A stretch of 64,000 nucleotides of DNA. It comes from Dryomyza anilis (Eukaryota; Arthropoda; Insecta; Diptera; Dryomyzidae). Position numbers and translations under genes: made by a program. Under the pieces are notes generated by a model. The model made no database searches, was not told the DNA's origin, and saw only the letters and a list, made by a program, of their open reading frames with translations. Each line of letters begins with the position of its first letter. Position 1 is the stretch's first letter. Positions 11,354 to 22,588 of the stretch are shown here, piece after piece. Where the stretch lies: NCBI GenBank assembly GCA_951804985.1, contig OX638130.1, positions 98,205,700 through 98,269,699 of the forward strand, read 5' to 3'.

Positions 11354-14300
11354 TCACTGCAAATTTCATATAATTCGATTGAGCGGTTCCTCAGAAATCG
11401 GGGTTTGAATTTCGATTTTCAAAATATTTCTTTAAATGGCTATAACTCCTAAACGGAGCGTCCTAGAGGGTCGAAAGTAGGCGCATTTAATAGAAATATA
11501 TTTTATAGAAATATATTTCAGCATAATTCACTGCAAATTTCATATAATTCGATTGAGCAGTTCCTCAGAAATCGGGTTTTGAATTTCGATTTTCAAAATA
11601 TTTCTTTAAATGGCTATAACTCCTAAACGGAGCGTCCTAGAGGGTCGAAAGTAGGCGCATTTTATAGAATTATATTTCAGCAGAATTCACTGCAAATTTC
11701 ATATAATTCGACTGAGCGGTTCCTCAGAAATCGGGTTTTGAATTTTGATTTTCAAACAATTTCTTTAAATGGCTATAACTCCTAAACGGAGCGTCCTAGA
11801 GGGTCGAAAGTAGGCGCATTTTATAGAAATATATTTCAGCAGAATTCACTGCAAATTTCATATAATTCGATTGAGCGGTTCCTCAGAAATCGGGTTTTGA
11901 ATTTCGATTTTCAAACAATTTCTTTAAATGGCTATAACTCCTAAACGGAGCGTCCTAGAGGGTCGAAAGTGGGCGCATTTAATAGAAATATATTGCAGCA
12001 GAAATCAGTGCAATATTTCAGCAGAATTCACTGCAAATTTCATATTTTCGATTTTCAAAATATTTCTTTAAATGGCTATAACTCCTAAACGGAGCGTCCT
12101 AGATCGAAAGTAGGCGCATTTTATAGAAATATATTTCAGCAGAATTCACTGAAAATTTCATATAATTCGATTGAGCGGTTCCTCAGAAATCGGGTTTTGA
12201 ATTTCGATTTTCAAACAATTTCTTCAAATGGCTATAACACCTAAACGGAGCGACCTAGAGGGTCGAAAGTAGGCGCATTTTATAGAAATATATTTCAGCA
12301 GAATTCACTGCAAATTTCATATAATTCGACTGAGCGGTTCCTCAGAAATCGGGTTTTGAATTTTGATTTTCAAACAATTTCTTTAAATGGCTATAACTCC
12401 TAAACGGAGCGTCCTAGAGGGTCGAAAGTAGGCGCATTTTATAGAAATATATTTCAGCAGAATTCACTGCAAATTTCATATAATTCGATTGAGCGGTTCC
12501 TCAGAAATCGGGGTTTGAATTTCGATTTTCAAAATATTTCTTTAAATGGCTATAACTCCTAAACGGAGCGTCCTAGAGGGTCGAAAGTAGGCGCATTTAA
12601 TAGAAATATATTTTATAGAAATATATTTCAGCATAATTCACTGCAAATTTCATATAATTTGATTGAGCAGTTCCTCAGAAATCGGGTTTTGAATTTCGAT
12701 TTTCAAAATATTTCTTTAAATGGCTATAACTCCTAAACGGAGCGTCCTAGAGGGTCGAAAGTAGGCGCATTTTATAGAATTATATTTCAGCAGAATTCAC
12801 TGCAAATTTCATATAATTCGACTGAGCGGTTCCTCAGAAATCGGGTTTTGAATTTTGATTTTCAAACAATTTCTTTAAATGGCTATAACTCCTAAACGGA
12901 GCGTCCTAGAGGGTCGAAAGTAGGCGCATTTTATAGAAATATATTTCAGCAGAATTCACTGCAAATTTCATATAATTCGATTGAGCGGTTCCTCAGAAAT
13001 CGGGTTTTGAATTTCGATTTTCAAACAATTTCTTTAAATGGCTATAACTCCTAAACGGAGCGTCCTAGAGGGTCGAAAGTAGGCGCATTTAATAGAAATA
13101 TATTGCAGCAGAAATCAGTGCAATATTTCAGCAGAATTCACTGCAAATTTCATATTTTCGATTTTCAAAATATTTCTTTAAATGGCTATAACTCCTAAAC
13201 GGAGCGTCCTAGATCGAAAGTAGGCGCATTTTATAGAAATATATTTCAGCAGAATTCACTGAAAATTTCATATAATTCGATTGAGCGGTTCCTCAGAAAT
13301 CGGGTTTTGAATTTCGATTTTCAAACAATTTCTTTAAATGGCTATAACTCCTAAACGGAGCGTCCTAGGGGGTCGAAAATAGGCGCATTTTATAGAAATA
13401 TATTTCAGCAGAAATCACTGCAAATTTCATATAATTCGATTGAGCGGTTCCTCAGAAATCGGGTTTTGAATTTCGATTTTCAAACAATTTCTTTAAATGG
13501 CTATAACTCCTAAACGGAGCGTCCTAGAGGGTCGAAAGTAGGCGCATTTTATAGAAATATATTTCAGCAGAAATCACTGCAAATTTCATATAATTCGATT
13601 GAGCGGTTCCTCAGAAAACGGGTTTTGAATTGCGATTTTCAAACAATTTCTTTAAATGGCTATAACTCCTAAATGGAGCGTCCTAGAGGGTTTTGAATTC
13701 CGATTTTCAAACAATTTCTTTAAATGGCTATAACTCCTAAACGGAGCGTCCTAGAGGGTCGAAAGTAGGCGCATTTTATAGAAATATATTTCAGCAGAAA
13801 TCACTGCAAATTTCATATAATTCGATTGAGCGGTTCCTCAGAAATCGGGTTTTGAATTTCGATTTTCAAACAATTTCTTTAAATGGCTATAACTCCTAAA
13901 CGGAGCGTCCTAGAGGGTCGAAAGTAGGCGCATTTTATAGAAATATATTTCAGCAGAATTCGGGTCGAAAGTAGGCGCATTTAATAGAAATATATTGCAG
14001 CAGAAATCAGTGCAATATTTCAGCAGAATTCACTGAAAATTTCATATAATTCGATTGAGCGGTTCCTCAGAAATCGGGTTTTGAATTTCGATTTTCAAAC
14101 AATTTCTTTAAATGGCTATAACTCCTAAACGGAGCGTCCTAGGGGGTCGAAAATAGGCGCATTTTATAGAAATATATTTCAGCAGAAATCACTGCAAATT
14201 TCATATAATTCGATTGAGCGGTTCCTCAGAAATCGGGTTTTGAATTTCGATTTTCAAACAATTTCTTTAAATGGCTATAACTCCTAAACGGAGCGTCCTA

Positions 14301-14572
14301 GAGGGTCGAAAGTAGGCGCATTTTATAGAAATATATTTCAGCAGAAATCACTGCAAATTTCATATAATTCGATTGAGCGGTTCCTCAGAAAACGGGTTTT
14401 GAATTTCGATTTTCAAACAATTTCTTTAAATGGCTATAACTCCTAAATGGAGCGTCCTAGAGGGTTTTGAATTCCGATTTTCAAACAATTTCTTTAAATG
14501 GCTATAACTCCTAAACGGAGCGTCCTAGAGGGTCGAAAGTAGGCGCATTTTATAGAAATATATTTCAGCAGA
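11354..14572 (+). repeat. 3.2-kb duplicated block, copy 2
   Basis: Copy of 2690-5908 at an 8,664-bp offset, carrying the second tandem pair of 1110-bp HORs (markers 11395 and 12505), 227-bp units at 13596 and 14370, and a 229-bp unit at 13823. At its right edge the unit at 14370 fuses 227- and 229-type events into a 297-bp monomer. Comparison with copy 1 suggests a whole 159-bp monomer was lost there. Confidence 0.86.
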
Positions 14573-15372
14573 ATTCGGGTCGAAAGTAGGCGCATTTAAT
14601 AGAAATATATTGCAGCAGAAATCAGTGCAATATTTCAGCAGAATTCACTGCAAATTTCATATAATTCGATTGAGCGGTTCCTGAGAAATCGGGTTTTGAA
14701 TTTCGATTTTCAAACAATTTCTTTAAATGGCTATAACTCCTAAACGGAGCGTCCTAGAGGGTCGAAAGTAGGCGCACTTTATAGAAATATATTTCAGCAG
14801 AAATCACTGCAAATTTCATATAATTCGATTGAGCGGTTCCTCAGAAATCGGGTTTTGAATTTCGATTTTCAAACAATTTCTTTAAATGGCTATGACTCCT
14901 AAACGGAGCGTCCTAGAGGGTCGAAAGTAGGCGCATTTTATAGAAATATATTTCAGCAGAAATCACTGCAAATTTCATATAATTCGATTGAGCGGTTCCT
15001 CAGAAATCGGGTTTTGAATTTCGATTTTCAAACAATTTCTTTAAATGGCTATAACTCCTAAACGGAGCGTCCTAGAGGGTCGAAAGTAGGCGCATTTTAT
15101 AGAAATATATTTCAGCAGAATTCGGGTCGAAAGTAGGCGCATTTAATAGAAATATATTGCAGCAGAAATCAGTGCAATATTTCAGCAGAATTCACTGCAA
15201 ATTTCATATAATTCGATTGAGCGGTTCCTCAGAAATCGGGTTTTGAATTTCGATTTTCAAAATATTTCTTTAAATGGCTATAACTCCTAAACGGAGCGTC
15301 CTAGAGGGTCGAAAGTAGGCGCATTTTATAGAAATATATTTCAGCAGAAATCACTGCAAATTTCATATAATT

Positions 15373-15570
15373 CGATTGAGCGGTCCCTCAGAAATCGGAT
15401 TTTGAATTTAGATTTTTTAAAAATTTCTTTAAATGGCTATAACTCATAAACGGAGCGTCCTAGAGTGTCGAAAGTAGGCGCATTTAATAGAAATATATTG
15501 CAGCAGAAATCACTGCAATATTTCAGCAGAAATATATTTCAGCAGAAATCACTGCAAATTTCATATAATT
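15373..15570 (+). repeat. 198-bp monomer (23 + 16 bp duplications)
   Basis: After attgcagcagaaatcactg the unit runs caatatttcagcag, then aaatatatttcagcag again, giving +39 bp. Identical 198-bp units occupy 16617-16814 and 17521-17718, all preceded by ctcataaacgg and gagtgtcg. The shared private changes show one founder copied twice at 1,244 and 904 bp spacing. Confidence 0.88.
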
Positions 15571-17877
15571 CGATTGAGCGGTTCCTCAGAAATCGGGTTT
15601 TGAATTTCGATTTTCAAACAATTTCTTTAAATGGCTATAACTCCTAAACGGAGCGTCCTAGAGGGTCGAAAGTAGACGCACTTTATAGAAATATATTTCA
15701 GCAGAAATCACTGCAAATTTCATATAATTCGATTGAGCGGTTCCTCAGAAATCGGGTTTTGAATTTCGATTTTCAAACAATTTCTTTAAATGGCTATGAC
15801 TCCTAAACGGAGCGTCCTAGAGGGTCGAAAGTAGGCGCATTTTATAGAAATATATTTCAGCAGAATTCGGGTCGAAAGTAGGCGCATTTAATAGAAATAT
15901 ATTGCAGCAGAAATCAGTGCAATATTTCAGCAGAATTCACTGCAAATTTCATATAATTCGATTGAGCGGTTCCTGAGAAATCGGGTTTTGAATTTCGATT
16001 TTCAAACAATTTCTTTAAATGGCTATAACTCCTAAACGGAGCGTCCTAGGGGGTCGAAAATAGGCGCATTTTATAGAAATATATTTCAGCAGAAATCACT
16101 GCAAATTTCATATAATTCGATTGAGCGATTTCTCAGAAATCGGGTTTTGAATTTCGATTTTCAAAAAATGTCTTTAAATGGCTATAACTCCTAAACGGAG
16201 CGTCGTAGAGGGTCGAAAGTAGGCGCATTTTATAGAAATATATTTCAGCAGAAATCACTGCAAATTTCATATAATTCGATTGAGCGGTTCCTCAGAAATC
16301 GGGGTTTGAATTTCGATGTTCAAACAATTTCTTTAAATGGCTATAACTCCTAAACGGAGCGTCCTAGAGGGTCGAAAGTAGGCGCATTTTATAGAAATAT
16401 ATTTCAGCAGAATTCACTGCAAATTTCATATAATTCCATTGAGCGGTTTATATAATTCGATTGAGCGGTCCCTCAGAAATCGGATTTTGAATTTAGATTT
16501 TTTAAAAATTTATTTAAATGGCTATAACTCCTAAACGGAGTGTCCTAGAGGGTCGAAAGTAGGCGCATTTTATAGAAATATATTTCAGCAGAAATCACTG
16601 CAAATTTCATATAATTCGATTGAGCGGTTCCTCAGAAATCGGGTTTTGAATTTCGATTTTCAAACAATTTCTTTAAATGGCTATAACTCATAAACGGAGC
16701 GTCCTAGAGTGTCGAAAGTAGGCGCATTTAATAGAAATATATTGCAGCAGAAATCACTGCAATATTTCAGCAGAAATATATTTCAGCAGAAATCACTGCA
16801 AATTTCATATAATTCGATTGAGCGGTTCCTCAGAAATCGGGTTTTGAATTTCGATTTTCAAACAATTTCTTTAAATGGCTATAACTCCTAAACGGAGCGT
16901 CCTAGAGGGTCGAAAGTAGGCGCACTTTATAGAAATATATTTCAGCAGAAATCACTGCAAATTTCATATAATTCGATTGAGCGGTTCCTCAGAAATCGGG
17001 TTTTGAATTTCGATTTTCAAACAATTTCTTTAAATGGCTATGACTCCTAAACGGAGCGTCCTAGAGGGTCGAAAGTAGGCGCATTTTATAGAAATATATT
17101 TCAGCAGAATTCACTGCAAATTTCATATAATTCGATTGAGCGGTTCCTCAGAAATCGGGTTTTGAATTTCGATTTTCAAACAATTTCTTTAAATGGCTAT
17201 AACTCCTAAACGGAGCGTCCTAGAGGGTCGAAAGTAGGCGCATTTTATAGAAATATATTTCAGCAGAATTCGGGTCGAAAGTAGGCGCATTTAATAGAAA
17301 TATATTGCAGCAGAAATCAGTGCAATATTTCAGCAGAATTCACTGCAAATTTCATATAATTCGATTGAGCGGTTCCTGAGAAATCGGGTTTTGAATTTCG
17401 ATTTTCAAACAATTTCTTTAAATGGCTATAACTCCTAAACGGAGTGTCCTAGAGGGTCGAAAGTAGGCGCATTTTATAGAAATATATTTCAGCAGAAATC
17501 ACTGCAAATTTCATATAATTCGATTGAGCGGTTCCTCAGAAATCGGATTTTGAATTTCGATTTTCAAAATATTTCTTTAAATGGCTATAACTCATAAACG
17601 GAGCGTCCTAGAGTGTCGAAAGTAGGCGCATTTAATAGAAATATATTGCAGCAGAAATCACTGCAATATTTCAGCAGAAATATATTTCAGCAGAAATCAC
17701 TGCAAATTTCATATAATTCGATTGAGCGGTTCCTCAGAAATCGGGTTTTGAATTTCGATTTTCAAACAATTTCTTTAAATGGCTATAACTCCTAAACGGA
17801 GCGTCCTAGAGGGTCGAAAGTAGGCGCATTTAATAGAAATATATTTCAGCAGAAATCATTGCAAATTTCATATAATT

Positions 17878-17913
17878 CGATTGAGCAGAAATCACTGCAA
17901 ATTTCATATAATT
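17878..17913 (+). repeat. 36-bp mini-monomer
   Basis: Two cgattgag starts are only 36 bp apart: gattgAGCAG joins to AGCAGaaatcactgc, skipping most of a monomer. Further copies are at 19379-19414, 19756-19791, 21416-21451 and 23553-23588. The 36-bp units at 53449-53484 and 61939-61974 have a different junction (gagcgg to gaattcactg), so this length arose at least twice. AGCAG at the junction matches both parents. Confidence 0.87.
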
Positions 17914-18437
17914 CGATTGAGCGGTTCCTCAGAAATCGGGTTTTGAATTTCGATTTTCAAAATATTTCTTTAAATGGCTATAACTCCTAAACGGAGCGTC
18001 CTAGGGGGTCGAAAATAGGCGCATTTTATAGAAATATATTTCAGCAGAAATCACTGCAAATTTCATATAATTCGATTGAGCGGTTCCTCAGAAATCGGGT
18101 TTTGAATTTCGATTTTCAAACAATTTCTTTAAATGGCTATAACTCCTAAACGGAGCGTCCTAGAGGGTCGAAAGTAGGCGCATTTAATAGAAATATATTT
18201 CAGCAGAAATCACTGCAAATTTCATATAATTCGATTGAGCGGTTCCTCAGAAATCGGGTTTTGAATTTCGATTTTCAAACAATTTCTTCAAATGGCTATA
18301 ACTCCTAAACGGAGCGTCCTAGAGGGTCGAAAGAAGGCGCATTTTATGGAAATATATTTCAGCAGAATTCACTGCAAATTTCATATAATTCGATTGAGCG
18401 GTTCCTCAGAAATCGGGTTTTGAATTTCGATTTTCAA

Positions 18438-18455
18438 AAATTTTTCGAAAAATTT
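18438..18455. repeat. 18-bp perfect palindrome (first of 15)
   Basis: AAATTTTTCGAAAAATTT is its own reverse complement. It is inserted in the variable block and lengthens the monomer by about 10-12 bp. Perfect 5-T forms are here and at 23271, 25654 and 45798. Forms with one extra T are at 24748, 28318, 30385, 39502, 47854, 52341, 53531, 54957, 62021 and 63765. The one at 20156 is degraded (TCTA centre). All 15 also carry gagcatcc or gagtatcc instead of gagcgtcc about 45-50 bp downstream, a founder signature. None is seen before 18.4 kb. Confidence 0.88.
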
Positions 18456-19159
18456 CTTTAAATGGCTATAACTCCTAAACGGAGCATCCTAGAGGGTCGA
18501 AGGTAGGCGCATTTTATAGAAATATATTTCAGCAGAATTCACTGCAAATTTCATATAATTCGATTGAGCGGTTCCTCAGAAATCGGGTTTTGAATTTCGA
18601 TTTTCAAACAATTTCTTCAAATGGCTATAACTCCTAAACGGAGCGTGCTAGAGGGTCGAAAGTTGGCGCATTTTATGGAAATATATTTCAGCAGAATTCA
18701 CTGCAAATTTCATATAATTCGATTGAGCGATTTCTCAGAAATCGGGTTTTGAATTTCGATTTTAAAAAAATATCTTTAAATGGGTATAACTCCTAAACGG
18801 AGCGTCCTAGAGGGTCGAAAGTAGGCGCATTTTATAGAAATATATTTCAGCAGAATTCACTGCAAATTTCATATAATTCGATTGAGCGATTTCTCAGAAA
18901 TCGGGTTTTGAATTTCGATTTTAAAAAAATATCTTTAAATGGCTATAACTCCTAAACGGAGCGTCCTAGAGGGTCGAAAGTAGGCGCATTTTATAGAAAT
19001 ATATTTCAGCAGAAATCACTGCAAATTTCATATAATTCGATTGAGCGATTTCTCAGAAATCGGGTTTTGAATTTCGATTTTCAAAAAATGTCTTTAAATG
19101 GCTATAACTCCTAAACGGAGCGTCCTAGAGGGTCGAAAGTAGGCGCATTTAATAGAAAT

Positions 19160-19186
19160 ATATTGCAGCAGAAATCACTGCAATAT
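19160..19186. repeat. 27-bp hairpin, 'cactg' form, 9-bp perfect arms
   Basis: ATATTGCAG and CTGCAATAT pair perfectly around the 9-base loop CAGAAATCA. It arose where a 23-bp duplication placed attgcag opposite ctgcaatat. Other copies of this form include 26463-26489, 33656-33682 and 53207-53233, and sites near 15494, 16738, 17642, 19546, 21044, 34630, 54565, 61702 and 63367. None is seen before 15.4 kb. Confidence 0.75.
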
Positions 19187-22100
19187 TTCAGCAGAATTCA
19201 CTGCAAATTTCATATAATTCGATTGAGCAGTTCCTCAGAAATCGGGTTTTGAATTTCGATTTTCAAACAATTTCTTCAATTGGCTATAACTCCTAAACGG
19301 AGCGTCCTAGAGGGTCGAAAGTAGGCGCATTTTATAGAAATATATTTCAGCAGAATTCACTGCAAATTTCATATAATTCGATTGAGCAGAAATCACTGCA
19401 AATTTCATATAATTCGATTGAGCGGGTCCTCAGAAATCGGGTTTTGAATTTCGTTTTTTAAACAATTTCTTTAAATGGCTATAACTCATAAACGGAGCGT
19501 CCTAGAGGGTCGAAAGTAGGCGCATTTAATAGAAATATATTGCAGCAGAAATCACTGCAATATTTCAGCAGAATTCACTGCAAATTTCATATAATTCGAT
19601 TGAGCAGTTCCTCAGAAATCGGGTTTTGAATTTCGATTTTCAAACAATTTCTTCAAATGGCTATAACTCCTAAACGGAGCGTCCTAGAGGGTCGAAAGTA
19701 GGCGCATTTAATAGAAATATATTTCAGCAGAAATCACTGCAAATTTCATATAATTCGATTGAGCAGAAATCACTGCAAATTTCATATAATTCGATTGAGC
19801 GGTTCCTCAGAAATCGGGTTTTGAATTTCGATTTTCAAACAATTTCTTTAAATGGCTATAACTCATAAACGGAGCGTCCTAGAGGGTCGAAAGTAGGCGC
19901 ATTTTATAGAAATATATTTCAGCAGAAATCACTGCAAATTTCATATAATTCGATTGAGCGGTTCCTCAGAAATCGGGTTTTGAATTTCTATTTTCAAAAT
20001 ATTTCTTTAAATGGCTATAACTCCTAAACGGAGCGTCCTAGGGGGTCGAAAATAGGCGCATTTTATAGAAATATATTTCAGCAGAAATCACTGCAAATTT
20101 CATATAATTCGATTGAGCGGTTCCTCAGAAATCGGGTTTTGAATTTCGATTTTCAAAATTTTTTCTAAAAATTTCTTTAAATGGCTATAACTCCTAAACG
20201 GAGCATCCTAGAGGGTCGAAAGTAGGCGCATTTTATAGAAATATATTTCAGCAGAATTCACTGCAAATTTCATATAATTCGATTGAGCGGTTCCTCAGAA
20301 ATCGGGTTTTGAATTTCGATTTTCAAACAATTTCTTCAAATGGCTATAACTCCTAAACGGAGCGTGCTAGAGGGTCGAAAGTAGGCGCATTTTATGGAAA
20401 TATATTTCAGCAGAATTCACTGCAAATTTCATATAATTCGATTGAGCGGTTCCTCAGAAATCGGGTTTTGAATTTCGATTTTCAAAATATTTCTTTAAAT
20501 GGCTATAACTCCTAAACGGAGCGTCCTAGAGGGTCGAAAGTAGGCGCATTTTATAGAAATATATTTCAGCAGAAATCATTGCAAATTTCATATAATTCGA
20601 TTGAGCGATTTCTCAGAAATCGGGTTTTGAATTTCGATTTTAAAAAAATATCTTTAAATGGCTATAACTCCTAAACGGAGCGTCCTAGAGGGTCGAAAGT
20701 AGGCGCATTTTATGGAAATATATTTCAGCAGAATTCACTGCAAATTTCATATAATTCGATTGAGCGGTTCCTCAGAAATCGGGTTTTGAATTTCGATTTT
20801 CAAAATATTTCTTTAAATGGCTATAACTCCTAAACGGAGCGTCCTAGAGGGTCGAAAGTAGGCGCATTTTATAGAAATATATTTCAGCAGAAATCACTGC
20901 AAATTTCATATAATTCGATTGAGCGATTTCTCAGAAATCGGGTTTTGAATTTCGATTTTCAAAAAATGTCTTTAAATGGCTATAACTCCTAAACGGAGCG
21001 TCCTAGAGGGTCGAAAGTAGGCGCATTTAATAGAAATATATTGCAGCAGAAATCACTGCAATATTTCAGCAGAATTCACTGCAAATTTCATATAATTCGA
21101 TTGAGCAGTTCCTCAGAAATCGGGTTTTGAATTTCGATTTTCAAACAATTTCTTCAATTGGCTATAACTCCTAAACGGAGCGTCCTAGAGGGTCGAAAGT
21201 AGGCGCATTTTATAGAAATATATTTCAGCAGAATTCACTGCAAATTTCATATAATTCGATTGAGCGGTTCCTCAGAAATCGGGTTTTGAATTTCGATTTT
21301 CAAACAATTTCTTTAAATGGCTATAACTCCTAAACGGAGCGTCCTAGAGGGTCGAAAGTAGGCGCATTTAATAGAAATATATTTCAGCAGAAATCACTGC
21401 AAATTTCATATAATTCGATTGAGCAGAAATCACTGCAAATTTCATATAATTCGATTGAGCGGTTCCTCAGAAATCGGGTTTTGAATTTCGATTTTCAAAC
21501 AATTTCTTTAAATGGCTATAACTCATAAACGGAGCGTCCTAGAGGGTCGAAAGTAGGCGCATTTTATAGAAATATATTTCAGCAGAAATCACTGCAAATT
21601 TCATATAATTCGATTGAGCGGTTCCTCAGAAATCGGGTTTTGAATTTCGATTTTCAAAATATTTCTTTAAATGGCTATAACTCCTAAACGGAGCGTCCTA
21701 GGGGGTCGAAAATAGGCGCATTTTATAGAAATATATTTCAGCAGAAATCACTGCAAATTTCATATAATTCGATTGAGCGGTTCCTCAGAAATCGGGTTTT
21801 GAATTTCGATTTTCAAACAATTTCTTTAAATGGCTATAACTCCTAAACGGAGCGTCCTAGGGGGTCGAAAATAGGCGCATTTTATAGAAATATATTTCAG
21901 CAGAAATCACTGCAAATTTCATATAATTCGATTGAGCGGTTCCTCAGAAATCGGGTTTTGAATTTCGATTTTCAAAATATTTCTTTAAATGGCTATAACT
22001 CCTAAACGGAGCGTCCTAGGGGGTCGAAAATAGGCGCATTTTATAGAAATATATTTCAGCAGAAATCACTGCAAATTTCATATAATTCGATTGAGCGGTT

Positions 22101-22405
22101 CCTCAGAAATCGGGTTTTGAATTTCGATTTTCAAACAATTTCTTTAAATGGCTATAACTCCTAAACGGAGCGTCCTAGAGGGTCGAAAGTAGGCGCATTT
22201 TATAGAAATATATTTCAGCAGAATTCACTGCAAATTTCATATAATTCGATTGAGCGGTTCCTCAGAAATCGGGTTTTGAATTTCGATTTTCAAACAATTT
22301 CTTTAAATGGCTATAACTCCTAAACGGAGCGTCCTAGGGGGTCGAAAATAGGCGCATTTTATAGAAATATATTTCAGCAGAAATCACTGCAAATTTCATA
22401 TAATT

Positions 22406-22588
22406 CGATTGAGCGGTTCCTCAGAAATCGGGTTTTGAATTTTATAGAAATATATTTCAGCAGAATTCACTGCAAATTTCATATAATTCGATTGAGCGGT
22501 TCCTAAACGGAGCGTCCTAGAGGGTCGAAAGTAGGCGCATTTTATGGAAATATATTTCAGCAGAATTCAATGCAAATTTCATATAATT
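22406..22588 (+). repeat. 83-bp and 100-bp truncated monomers
   Basis: The 83-bp unit (22406-22488) passes from gttttgaATTT into ATTTtatagaaat. The 100-bp unit (22489-22588) passes from gcggtTCCT into TCCTaaacggagcg. Each junction shares 4 bp between the parental sites. The 100-bp form recurs at 24872-24971, where it again leads the same block. Confidence 0.85.

Larger units (their letters stand above)
14573..18000 (+). repeat. Transition zone: 229-, 198- and 36-bp variants together
   Basis: This is the only stretch where the upstream 'cagtg' hairpin units (near 14607, 15154, 15900, 17303) interleave with downstream-type 'cactg' units. Two monomers near 15395 and 16485 have ggattttgaatttagatttt and a T-rich replacement. 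A 22-bp fragment, 16436-16457, is inserted between attccattgagcggttta and the next ttcgattgag. Several 159-bp units have ggctatgactcc. No gene is seen. Confidence 0.78.
18001..22405 (+). repeat. Satellite zone 6: 182-, 170- and 36-bp variants
   Basis: 182-bp units start at 19038, 19415 and 20916; palindromic units centre near 18446 and 20165. A block at about 19,040-19,380 recurs 1,878 bp later (marker tcttcaattggc), and one at about 19,756-20,040 recurs 1,660 bp later (marker actcataaacgg at 19861 and 21521). The 218-bp difference equals one 182-bp plus one 36-bp unit, so copies differ by loss of exactly those units. The end of the zone is a run of ggggtcgaaaata monomers. No gene is seen. 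Confidence 0.78.

Noticed and set aside
15465..17795. Three identical 60-codon ORFs (15465, 16709, 17613)
   Set aside because: They are the 198-bp satellite units read through; the start is GTG and the sequence is the monomer translated. Identity reflects repeat copying, not protein selection.
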